From Tumidithrix helvetica (GTDB lineage: Bacteria > Cyanobacteriota > Cyanobacteriia > Pseudanabaenales > Pseudanabaenaceae), in the NCBI RefSeq assembly GCF_965232925.1, contig NZ_CBDDRA010000013.1, forward strand, positions 95,096 to 159,095: 64,000 bases of DNA, in the 5' to 3' direction. The translations under genes and the position numbers were made by a program. Below the pieces are notes generated by a model. That model was not told where the DNA came from. It was given only the letters and a program-made list of their open reading frames with translations, and made no database searches. The stretch's first letter is position 1. Every line of letters begins with the position of its first letter. Below, in pieces: positions 8,007 through 16,855 of the stretch.

Positions 8007-9584
8007 ATGACTGTAAAGCGTATTGTTCTGAGTATCTTGAGTTTGTTAGCGATCGCTGCGATCTGGCTATCCCTTATGAGTAGCTGGAGCAACCCCCAAG
8101 AGCAAACCCGTTTAGATTTGCTTCAAACAGATCTAATTTTGCAAGCGACGGAATGGCAAGGAGATGCGGCAGATAATGCAGCGGTACGGCAATTGCTGTT
8201 TGATGGTGAGCCTAAAAAAGTTTACAAGCAAGCCCTAGAAAGCTATCAGGCGGCACGCGCTTCTAATGTCAGACTGATTGCCGAACTGAGTCAGGAGCAA
8301 CTGACTGATGGCACAATTTCCGATCCTTCAGCTCTGCAAAAGAAGCGCAGTCGGAAGCAAAATCTCGTCAATGAGTTAGATGTGCATATTGGTTTGCTAA
8401 AAGTACAGACTGGAGATGTGCCAGGGGCGATCGCGACATGGCAGGGCGTGACAAAAAATGAGGCAACGCAACGCACCAGTATGGGTATCACGGCTGAAAT
8501 CTTACAAGGGCTTTGGTCAAATCCAATAATGCTCTTGCCGAATGCCGAAGGGCAGGTGCGGCGATCGCTGTCTGGTTGGTATCGCCACATAGCCTTAGAG
8601 CAACTCTATCGCGCCCAACAGCGACTTGATTTGATTCCCTCGGTTAAAAAGCAGCAGCAGCTAGAAGCCACATCGGCAGTGAATCGATTGCTGGTTGCCA
8701 ATGCCGTTCCATTATTGGGCGGGATTTTAGGGATTTTTCTGTGGATTGTTTTGGGCGTTCAGCGGCTGTTCTTTCGGAGCAGTTCGCCCTTTTATAGACC
8801 CAAAGAAGTTTCCGAGCGAGAATCTAGTTCTGAGATCGAACCCTTACGAAGTCGCGCTCAAACATGGACTGTGCCTTGGGATGGTGAAACCGTATGGGAA
8901 GTAATGGTGTTATGGTTTACCTCTTTTATTGTTGTCTCTCAACTTGTATTGCCCCTAGCCCTAAGTGCATTTCGACTCGGTTCGGGTAGTGGTAGCTCTA
9001 GTTATACCTACAAAGCTTTACTCGTACTATTTCCCTATATTTTGTCCATGCTACCGATCTTAGTGATTTTGCAAATTTGCCTCCAAAGATTTCGCCCCTT
9101 GCCAAGTCACTGGTTCCGTTTTAATTTATTCTCTTGGCGATCGCTAGTTTGGGGCATAGGTGGCTATTTGGCAGCAGTGCCTCTGGTTGTGATTGTATCG
9201 GCAGTAAGCGAACAAGTGCTGCAAGGACAGGGTGGGGGAAATCCCCTGTTGCCGATCTTAGTTGAAAGTCAAGACAATCGCGCCAAACTAATTTTGTGGC
9301 TAACCCTCGCGATCGCTGCGCCCTTTTTTGAAGAGCTGTTATTCCGAGGATTCCTCTTGCCTTCGCTTACCAAATTTATGTCCTATGGTGGCGCGATCGC
9401 GTTGAGTGCCTTTTGTTTTGCGCTCGCTCACCTCAATCTTGCCGATCTAATTCCCCTGACGGTTTTGGGCATGGTCTTAGGGTTTGTCTATGTGCGATCG
9501 AACAACCTGTTTGCCCCCATGTTAGTACATTGCCTCTGGAATAGTGGAAGTTTCGTAGCACTTTTGGCGTTAGGTGGAAACTAG
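8007..9584 (+). CDS. CPBP-family intramembrane glutamic endopeptidase
   Basis: A 525-residue multipass membrane protein. The C-terminal domain carries the CPBP (Abi) protease motifs: FFEELLFRGF at residues 440-449 (EExxxR), a conserved His in FALAHLN (about residue 475) and another in LVHCLWN (about 508). The N-terminus has one membrane anchor (residues 5-25) and a long soluble helical region (about 30-225), then a TM segment near 230-250 and several more from about 305. Family members cleave or mature membrane or prenylated substrates in eukaryotes; bacterial substrates vary and are often unknown. The large soluble N-terminal extension is typical of the longer cyanobacterial forms. The gene stands alone downstream of pnp. 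Substrate is not predictable from sequence. Confidence 0.88.
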   Translation: MTVKRIVLSILSLLAIAAIWLSLMSSWSNPQEQTRLDLLQTDLILQATEWQGDAADNAAVRQLLFDGEPKKVYKQALESYQAARASNVRLIAELSQEQLTDGTISDPSALQKKRSRKQNLVNELDVHIGLLKVQTGDVPGAIATWQGVTKNEATQRTSMGITAEILQGLWSNPIMLLPNAEGQVRRSLSGWYRHIALEQLYRAQQRLDLIPSVKKQQQLEATSAVNRLLVANAVPLLGGILGIFLWIVLGVQRLFFRSSSPFYRPKEVSERESSSEIEPLRSRAQTWTVPWDGETVWEVMVLWFTSFIVVSQLVLPLALSAFRLGSGSGSSSYTYKALLVLFPYILSMLPILVILQICLQRFRPLPSHWFRFNLFSWRSLVWGIGGYLAAVPLVVIVSAVSEQVLQGQGGGNPLLPILVESQDNRAKLILWLTLAIAAPFFEELLFRGFLLPSLTKFMSYGGAIALSAFCFALAHLNLADLIPLTVLGMVLGFVYVRSNNLFAPMLVHCLWNSGSFVALLALGGN

Positions 9585-9770
9585 CCCTATTTCAGGCAAT
9601 TTTGCCTTCATGCTTGCATCCCTGCTAAAACTTTCTGGTAGAACTTCTGTACTTCTTTTCCCTAATCCATTTCGTCATTTTCAACCTCTTCAATCAACTC
9701 ACTAAGGGCATAGTCTTCAAGAATCTCTAGTAGCTATTATTTTGACTGTGTGCCAAGCATTTATGCTACA

Positions 9771-9978
9771 TAACGTGAATTCGGGATAAGGAATTTGAGA
9801 CGAAATATAGGGCATACAAACGTTCTGGGCGAGCACACACCATCAATTGTAGGGGCTGCGCCCCTGTGCCTGCCCCGATTTATTGGATGAATAGGATTTA
9901 TTTGTGAGAATTTAGCATTTATAGATTCAATAGCCTTAGATAAAAGGTTTTGGATTTTCTTATCCCGAACTGAGGTTA
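9771..9978. mobile_element. MITE-like element with about 20-bp terminal inverted repeats
   Basis: The ends TAACGTGAATTCGGGATAAG (9771-9790) and, on the other strand, TAACCTCAGTTCGGGATAAG (9978-9959) match at 17 of 20 positions. The 208-bp interior has no credible coding region and contains a palindromic segment GTAGGGGCTGCGCCCC (9849-9864). A third copy of the end sequence is at 47682-47701. This looks like a non-autonomous element or the collapsed remains of an insertion sequence. No clear target-site duplication is seen. The rest of the 439-bp gap 9585-10023 shows nothing codable. Confidence 0.6.
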
Positions 9979-10023
9979 CATAGTAAATTGTAGGCTTTGG
10001 GGGAAGTACGATGAAAAACAGAG

Positions 10024-11949
10024 CTATGGATCTTTTGAGATTTTGGTATTGAGTTTTTTAATCGCTTCTTCCAAATATTCTCTGGATAATGATTCTAAAA
10101 AAAATCCGCTAAGCTTACCCTTTTTAGAATCGGCTTGTTTTAGCAAGAGAGTTTGAACGGACTTAAGCCATGGAAGTTCTTTATGAAGTTCTTTAGGTGA
10201 ATTTTCAAACTTATAGCGGTCAGATAGTGTGTAAAAAACTAATTTTTGATCTTCTCTCTTCATCGGCAAGAGTTTTTCTATAAAATCATCTGGTTTAATA
10301 GATTCGAGTATAGGAACTTCATAATAGATTTGATCTTCTGACTCTGATCTGTTCGCCCCACTGACACAAAGCATTCTGTAAAATAAGGACGTATTACATT
10401 GCATAATTTCCAAGAGATCTAGCCCTGCTTTAGGTAAATAACCTTTCTTTGCCAACTCTTGAGCTTGATTGATATAATCATAGAATTCTTTGAATTCTAC
10501 AAGTTCTTTGCCTTGAAATCCAAGATTAGCATAACTATAATTTGTAATTCCTAAAGAGTAAAAAAAGTGAGATTGATAAATGGTATGCAATAAATTCTTA
10601 CTGATGAAATCATCGATATAATCATCGATATAATGCTTTGCATCCTGCAAAATATCCTTTTTGCTTTTACTATAGATTCCAACATTAGAGAACATTAGAA
10701 AAAGTCCTATTACATGGATAATCTCACCAAGACAAGAAAAGTCTCTGCGAGTATACTGTTCCTCTACTTTCTTAAGTAAATTGTCAAATTCATCATCAGT
10801 GAGATTGGAGTAACGCCAAAGTTTAATCCAGTCAGGAGTATTTTCATCTTGAAAATACTTACTACTTGGTAGAGATTTCTCTAGTTCATAAACATCAATA
10901 ATGCCTTTGTCAAAGAATTTTTGCCACCATTTATTATTTGGGAATGGATTAAGTAGGTCATCTAGATTTTGGTATCTATTAAATCTATGGAAATTTTTTT
11001 GAAGTAGGGATATCTCTTTTGCTTGGGAACCTTTTGCTTGATCTTGCCAAGCTTCTATAATATTACAAATATCACTTGCAAGCATTGTTCCACGTTTAAT
11101 TTCAATAGAGAAAACCATCAACTGGTACAAAAGATCTCGTAGCAACTCTTTTTTACTTTTGACCTTCTCAGGTAAAACCTTAAACAGTCTTTCATAATCT
11201 AAAATAGCTTGGTTTAGGTTTCTTAGATTTTCATATTCTGATAAAGTATATGAATCTTGGATTAATTCAGTATTGTTAGATAAAAATTCTTGGAGAGATT
11301 TATCTTCTACCTCACAAATAAAGTCGTTTAATGCACCTTGGAAATCAGGAGATATACTAAAGGTCTTACCGATTAATTTCTCCTTAATTGTGCTGTATTC
11401 ACTGCATGACTCGACTACTTTTTCATTTGCAAGGATAATTACTTTTAATTCTTGGTGCTCTACAAAGCTATTGATATATCCTAAGATATTGCTCAGATCA
11501 ATTTTGCATCTTTCCAGATCGTCAAATATTAAAATACATTTATCGGCATTTTTAAGATAGTCAGGGATGTCTATATTTGGAATAGTTAACGATCCTTCAT
11601 CCTTCCCATCACCATTTAAATCAATTTTTAATGAGCCTTTTAAAAATCCTTTAAGGATTTTGCCAGTGATCGTCATTCCTTTAGAGGACAAGACAGGATG
11701 GAGTTGTTGAAAAAAAGCGTCCCCTATCTCTGAGGAATTTGTCATACCGTAAAGGCTAACGTATAAGCATTTCTGCTTTTTTGCTTTTAGCTTTTCTTGA
11801 TACTGCTTAATAAACCATGTTTTTCCAACGCCCCATTGCCCTTTCAGTAACACAGCAAATCCAGGTGCGTGAGACAAACCGCAGTAGTAATCTAGGTATT
11901 CTTCAATGTGGCTATTGATGAGTTTGGTGTTTTCTATCATAAGATTCAA
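10024..11949 (-). CDS. KAP-family P-loop NTPase
   Basis: A 641-residue protein. Walker A is GQWGVGKT at residues 37-44, and Walker B with the characteristic KAP follow-on is ILIFDDLERC (139-148). The remaining ~450 residues are helical and charged, with no recognisable effector domain and no obvious membrane segments. KAP NTPases are sporadically distributed; some are membrane scaffolds in animals, and several bacterial ones occur in mobile or antiviral defence islands. The reading frame is AT-rich, full of K, I, N and E codons, and I find no HIP1 site in nearly 2 kb, in contrast to the neighbours, which suggests horizontal acquisition. A MITE-like element lies just beyond its 3' end. Start is ATG 11949 or the second Met (11940). 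Defence is a hypothesis only. Confidence 0.85.
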   Translation of the reverse strand: MNLMIENTKLINSHIEEYLDYYCGLSHAPGFAVLLKGQWGVGKTWFIKQYQEKLKAKKQKCLYVSLYGMTNSSEIGDAFFQQLHPVLSSKGMTITGKILKGFLKGSLKIDLNGDGKDEGSLTIPNIDIPDYLKNADKCILIFDDLERCKIDLSNILGYINSFVEHQELKVIILANEKVVESCSEYSTIKEKLIGKTFSISPDFQGALNDFICEVEDKSLQEFLSNNTELIQDSYTLSEYENLRNLNQAILDYERLFKVLPEKVKSKKELLRDLLYQLMVFSIEIKRGTMLASDICNIIEAWQDQAKGSQAKEISLLQKNFHRFNRYQNLDDLLNPFPNNKWWQKFFDKGIIDVYELEKSLPSSKYFQDENTPDWIKLWRYSNLTDDEFDNLLKKVEEQYTRRDFSCLGEIIHVIGLFLMFSNVGIYSKSKKDILQDAKHYIDDYIDDFISKNLLHTIYQSHFFYSLGITNYSYANLGFQGKELVEFKEFYDYINQAQELAKKGYLPKAGLDLLEIMQCNTSLFYRMLCVSGANRSESEDQIYYEVPILESIKPDDFIEKLLPMKREDQKLVFYTLSDRYKFENSPKELHKELPWLKSVQTLLLKQADSKKGKLSGFFLESLSREYLEEAIKKLNTKISKDP

Positions 11950-11976
11950 TGAAAATCGAGTTCAATATCCGTGCAA

Positions 11977-12339
11977 CTAATATTGCGGAATTGAAGGATC
12001 GACGACTTCTGCATAGGCAGCGATGCCACCGACGATGTTTTTGACATTGGTAAAACCTTGACCCATCAGCCATTGACACATTTGTGCCGATCGCATGCCG
12101 TGGTGACAGAGTACAAGGGTTTCAGCATGGGGGTCGAATTCGGTTGGAACCTTGGGAGCCCATTCACCATATTGGCTTAAAGGAAGATTGGTAAAGCCCT
12201 CAACAAAAGCGATCGCAATTTCCTCAGGTTCGCGCACATCGATCAGTTGCAGATTGCTGCGATCTGCTGCCATGCGACGGGCTAACTCCTCAACCCGAAT
12301 CTGTGGGATCGTTTGACCTGACGAATAAGATGATGACAT
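11977..12339 (-). CDS. rhodanese-domain sulfurtransferase
   Basis: A single-domain rhodanese of 120 residues. The active-site Cys78 sits in LVLCHHGMRS, and the domain shows the usual start (RVEELARRM, then LIDVREPEE) and end (GFTNVKNIVGGIAAYA). Such proteins carry persulfide sulfur on the catalytic Cys and serve sulfur trafficking or cyanide and redox detoxification; the physiological partner is unknown. The gene lies 27 bases upstream of the KAP gene in the same direction, but composition differs sharply, so co-function is doubtful. HIP1 sites within it indicate a native gene. Confidence 0.92.
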   Translation of the reverse strand: MSSSYSSGQTIPQIRVEELARRMAADRSNLQLIDVREPEEIAIAFVEGFTNLPLSQYGEWAPKVPTEFDPHAETLVLCHHGMRSAQMCQWLMGQGFTNVKNIVGGIAAYAEVVDPSIPQY

Positions 12340-12427
12340 TTCTGTTTAATAAAGTAGCTTGTATCGTCTTTTATTCTGTCAGATTATCCAGTTCTTTGCT
12401 AACATCTTTGATTCATTTCTTTTAACC

Positions 12428-15400
12428 CTACTCCCAAGCTTGTAGTTCAGTAGCAATATCCCGAAGCAGAGCTAGAATGCGATCGCGTCGGGCTTCAAAG
12501 TTGGCGGCAATCCAAATAAATACGATACCTGCAAAGATTCCCAATGCCCAAATCAGCAAGGAATATTTAGTCACGAATATAGACACTTGGATCAGAACCA
12601 CAGTGATAAAGGCGATCGTACCGACATAGAGATAGGAACGCACCCGCAGACTTAAACCTGCCAAAATGAAAGCCAGTCCGATGCCAAGCGAAATCCATGC
12701 CATGCCGAGATTGTCTGGGGATTGAATTGCCGCAGAAGCACAAATAGAACCCGTTCCCAATAGTCGTAGCATATGTCGTTGTTCCCTTGCCTCAGGGGCT
12801 GAGAGACTAGGATCGACTTGAACGATATAAAGCAGAGAAAAGCCAAGCGTCGAAACATACCACAGGTAGTTCGTGAGCTGGTATTGGTGATAAAACCGCA
12901 TCAATGCCCAGTTCACCAAGACCAAACTAAGATAGCTAATTCGGATCGAATTCTTGACTCTTGCTACCCAGCTATAAAAAGCCGCCACAATAAACAAACT
13001 GGGAATCGAAATCGATGTTGCTGTCGCAATTACGCTCAAACTTGGCAGCACGATCGCCGAACGATGCCAAGGTTTGTTACTCCAACCCCAAGCCTCCCAA
13101 GGTGCAAGCTGGATAGGAACACATACGAAACAAGCAATTGTAGCCGCATAGGGACGCAGAATATTCACGATAAAGAGCGAATCTGGGAATGCGAAGTAGA
13201 GGAGATATATGCCTGTTACGATCGCCATCGAAATTCCTGCATACACCCATAATTCAGCCGCAGCCAGATCGTCGCGATCGCGCCCGCTGACCAGCGCGTA
13301 AATGGTTAGAACCAAGGCAACACAGGTTCCTAAAACTCCACCTAACTGACTTGGTAACAGGAATGATGCAAAAATCGTTAGTCCCACGCCCATAAACCAA
13401 TGGATGTTTCCTATGACTCTTAATTCGCCTCGAGCCAAACGCAGATAAGGGATAAAGGGAGATAGGAGTTGATAGGCGATCGCGATTGTCGTAGCCGCAA
13501 TTGCCAAAATTACCACTCCATCCCCCGTACTGCCCCCCTTGCTAAGGGACAATTGATAGATCAGTAATTCATAAATAGAAATGGTGATTCCGACGATCCC
13601 AAGATAAGTTAGCCCTTTCCATTCTGGTTTGCGGCGACCGATGCCAATCGCGATTATCGCTGTACCCAGAGTGACAAATCCCGTCCAGTCTGCAAATACA
13701 TGCAAGCGCAGCAACGTGCCTAACAATCCGTAAATTATCGGAAGTACATGCCAAGCACTGGGAAATCCCGCCCATCCTTTACGCATCAACCACCAATCGC
13801 CGAGTAGTTGAGATGCGAGACCTAGACCAATATTGGCGATCGCCAAGGTAGTTAAGGAACCATTGCTAAAACTGACCGCCGCACAGGCAAGCAACTCTAA
13901 GCCCCAACCCACACTGTAAGCAGCCCATCCCGCAGATTCAACAATAGAGCGATAGAGCATGGCTACCGTGATCAGACCAGTTGCTGTCACAAATCCGAGC
14001 GAAAGAGAATGATGAAATCCATAGTCCGCGATCGCAAAGATAGTCAGCGCGATAAAGTTAGGGAAAGTCAGCGCGATCGCCCAACTATCCATAGCCTGAC
14101 TGTAAATTTTCCGCAAGGTGCGATCGGGATCTCCCTGTTTTAACCAGTGACGAATTGCCAGTAAAAGAATTACTGCGATCGCCGCACCGTTTGTAAACGT
14201 AAGGAAGCGATCCGTCATGGAATAATCACTGCTCAACTGCCAAAGCAACGAACCCGCAAAGCCAACGCCAAATCCCACACCGATTGCTGCTGCGGATAAC
14301 TCTTGGCACTTCTGCGTATTCACCAGCATTAACACGGTTCCTATGCCTAATCCGATCGCGCGCGATTCCAATTGCGGGAATGTCAAGAACTGGGCTAAGA
14401 CAAGGGAGATAATGCTGAAATTAATCGATTGGGACGCTTGCGGGAAATTGCGAATCCAACCTAAGATCGTTAAGATGAGAGGCGCGATCGACCAAAGTAG
14501 ATTTTGCGTTAAGAGGGTTGAAGCATTCCTAAAGTCTTGAATTAGCAATAAGTAACTCAGTCCTGCCAATCCGATGCCGATCTCCCAACTACTCTTTCGC
14601 CAAATTTGTAATTTAGGGGAATTCAACTTTGCTAAGGCACAAAATCCCCATTCAATCGCCGCTACACCCAAACTCCACATTGCCCAATCCGAAAATTTCC
14701 ATTGGGGCAAGATAAAATCTACACTCGATGCGATCGCTCCTAAGCCCACAAGATGCGTAAAGTAGATTAATTCCTTGAGCGCGCGATCGCGGCGACTTGT
14801 TACTGCGAAGAGTGTTACAAACGAAAGTCCTAGATTGAGCGATCGGGTGACAGGGCTGAGAAAGCTCAAACAAGTAAGCAACGTCCCCAATCCTAAAGAT
14901 AGCGCTTCACCCAAGTTTGCTAAAGCAGGTCGATTTGACTGCCGCAGGCGATCGGACAAAAACAGGCTGAGAATGATATAGGGGAATATAACCACGCTCA
15001 AAAGCGTTAGCGGTATATCCGTTCTCACCAAATTCATACTCCATTGCGTTACATCGGTTCTAATTTGTACGGGTATGAGTTGGAAAGCCAGACAGAAAGT
15101 TTGTAATGTGATGAAGAAGATCGCCGCTAAATCTATTCCCTGCCAATGACGTTGCAGTCTTTCAAACAGTAGGAATAATGCCAAAATGCTCACAGCCACT
15201 GCTTGCCAAGGAAACTGCGCTCCCACCGATACGCCCCACCCGAGCAATAACAAGCCTGCGGCAATGGGGAATTGGGGTTGGGGATCTGTACTTTCCTTTC
15301 TCTGTCGCTGGTTGAGTTTGCTTGCCATCCAACCGCAAATGCCAAAGGCGAGTCCTAGGTCGGTGACGGCAACACCTGCAATGAAGATGGCTCTAAACAG

Positions 15401-16423
15401 CAAAATCAAGGTGGTATAGGCAATCGTAATCTCGCCCAGCGATAATTTGGTGCGATCGCTTGCTTCTCGTTCCTTTTGCTGCCAGAAAAAGATTAGCGAT
15501 GTCCCTACTGTTCCAATGTAAACGGCTATGAGTGGATAGCCAGCAATTCCCCAGCCGATGTGCAAGAAACTCAGCCCCACGCAGTTTAAAGCCGTAAGTT
15601 TAGATGCCACCTGCTGCTTGAGTAAAAGAAGGGTGATGCCAGAGAGTATTACCGCTGCGATCGCGCTCTCCATGAAGCCTATAGAATTGCTCAATAACTG
15701 AAAGCCATCGATCGCCCAAAAGTTAACAGGAATCACCAATAAGGTCAAAATCTCTAGGGTGCGTGTCGTCAGGCTCAGCTTTTCCTGCCTGCCTGTCCAT
15801 AGGCTCACAACCCAAAAAGCCAAGGTATAAGCCAACAGAATTGCAAATTGTCCCTGGGGTGGAAATTGATTCCACTGGCTTGCGGCGAGTACTCCGGATG
15901 AAACCACCACCAAAAATACACCTAAGAACAAAAGCCAAACGGTGCTGAATTCTGAAATCAGGGATTGCACCATTTGCGCAGAGCGACTGGGATGATGTGC
16001 TGGGGCTACGGGTCGAGAGGGTTGAGTTCTCGAAATGTTGGAGGTCGAACGCGCTGGTTCTAGTTCAGGGAAGTCATGCGTTAAAGATCGCGGCGAGGCT
16101 TCCGTAGGATGCTGCATTCCTACGGAAGTCGCTTCGGAGAAGGTAGGGATCTCCCTACTAAACCGAGTGCTGCACAGTAATCTGACATATTCATCGGTAA
16201 GTAAGCCCATTTGCAACCATAGATCCAGCCCTTGCAAAATGTTGTCGTTGAGCTTGGCTATTACGATTAAACGATTCCCTTGTTGTCTGGTATTGCGCCA
16301 TCGCAAATCTAGCTCAGAGATCAAGTCCCATTCAAACCATGCCTCAACACCTTTTAGAGCAACGTCATAGGGAACTACGATCTCGAAATCAAGACGTAGA
16401 TACGTCAAAGATTCTGGATTCAT
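12428..16423 (-). CDS. very large polytopic membrane protein of unknown function
   Basis: A 1331-residue protein. The first ~145 residues are soluble, with one WFEWDLISELDLRWR-type helical region and a Pro/Ser-rich linker (about 100-150). From about residue 155 to the end there are dozens of hydrophobic segments of 18-22 residues separated by short loops, many containing Trp and Arg near the ends. I see no transporter, kinase or protease motif. It resembles the long, low-complexity 'DUF2157-like' cyanobacterial membrane proteins, but I cannot name the family with confidence. It is HIP1-dense and thus native. It stands alone, with a 432-bp upstream region. Confidence 0.8.
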   Translation of the reverse strand: MNPESLTYLRLDFEIVVPYDVALKGVEAWFEWDLISELDLRWRNTRQQGNRLIVIAKLNDNILQGLDLWLQMGLLTDEYVRLLCSTRFSREIPTFSEATSVGMQHPTEASPRSLTHDFPELEPARSTSNISRTQPSRPVAPAHHPSRSAQMVQSLISEFSTVWLLFLGVFLVVVSSGVLAASQWNQFPPQGQFAILLAYTLAFWVVSLWTGRQEKLSLTTRTLEILTLLVIPVNFWAIDGFQLLSNSIGFMESAIAAVILSGITLLLLKQQVASKLTALNCVGLSFLHIGWGIAGYPLIAVYIGTVGTSLIFFWQQKEREASDRTKLSLGEITIAYTTLILLFRAIFIAGVAVTDLGLAFGICGWMASKLNQRQRKESTDPQPQFPIAAGLLLLGWGVSVGAQFPWQAVAVSILALFLLFERLQRHWQGIDLAAIFFITLQTFCLAFQLIPVQIRTDVTQWSMNLVRTDIPLTLLSVVIFPYIILSLFLSDRLRQSNRPALANLGEALSLGLGTLLTCLSFLSPVTRSLNLGLSFVTLFAVTSRRDRALKELIYFTHLVGLGAIASSVDFILPQWKFSDWAMWSLGVAAIEWGFCALAKLNSPKLQIWRKSSWEIGIGLAGLSYLLLIQDFRNASTLLTQNLLWSIAPLILTILGWIRNFPQASQSINFSIISLVLAQFLTFPQLESRAIGLGIGTVLMLVNTQKCQELSAAAIGVGFGVGFAGSLLWQLSSDYSMTDRFLTFTNGAAIAVILLLAIRHWLKQGDPDRTLRKIYSQAMDSWAIALTFPNFIALTIFAIADYGFHHSLSLGFVTATGLITVAMLYRSIVESAGWAAYSVGWGLELLACAAVSFSNGSLTTLAIANIGLGLASQLLGDWWLMRKGWAGFPSAWHVLPIIYGLLGTLLRLHVFADWTGFVTLGTAIIAIGIGRRKPEWKGLTYLGIVGITISIYELLIYQLSLSKGGSTGDGVVILAIAATTIAIAYQLLSPFIPYLRLARGELRVIGNIHWFMGVGLTIFASFLLPSQLGGVLGTCVALVLTIYALVSGRDRDDLAAAELWVYAGISMAIVTGIYLLYFAFPDSLFIVNILRPYAATIACFVCVPIQLAPWEAWGWSNKPWHRSAIVLPSLSVIATATSISIPSLFIVAAFYSWVARVKNSIRISYLSLVLVNWALMRFYHQYQLTNYLWYVSTLGFSLLYIVQVDPSLSAPEAREQRHMLRLLGTGSICASAAIQSPDNLGMAWISLGIGLAFILAGLSLRVRSYLYVGTIAFITVVLIQVSIFVTKYSLLIWALGIFAGIVFIWIAANFEARRDRILALLRDIATELQAWE

Positions 16424-16855
16424 AACAATACCTCCAAAGGAAGTGGCTCGTTATGATTATCTGTGGCAACCAACTAATTTTTGAGGTTAGTGTGTGACAG
16501 TTTACAAACTGGTCTCGGATATATCTGGAATATTATTCCTTATTTGCTCGAAAAATCTGGTTTATAGATAGCTACAACTTGCATATTCAGCTATTGTTTG
16601 AATTTTGTACGGATATCTATAAAACCACAAGGCTGAGACTCTGGCAATTGCTTAAGTGATTTGGCGTATGGTTTTAACCTTTTATGGCGATCGCATCACA
16701 GCGCAGCACGATGCACAGCAGGAATTCCGCCCAGTGATATTGTTTTAGCTTTTCATCCTGCCGATGTACGTCCCTCGATCGCTTAGCACCAACCTGACCA
16801 ACAAAAATAACCAGAGCGTAATCCTATGGCGATCGCCCATTCATCACAAGGAATT
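16424..16855. other. intergenic region upstream of the large membrane protein
   Basis: 432 bases between two leftward genes. It must hold the promoter of the membrane protein gene. I see HIP1-like sites and AT-rich stretches (about 16540-16630) but no credible gene, hairpin terminator or repeat family. Confidence 0.5.

Noticed and set aside
7810..8010. Open frame between pnp and the CPBP gene
   Set aside because: It contains the pnp terminator and has no protein character.
12818..16370. Several rightward frames opposite the large membrane protein
   Set aside because: All lie within the long native gene and have no homologue-like sequence.
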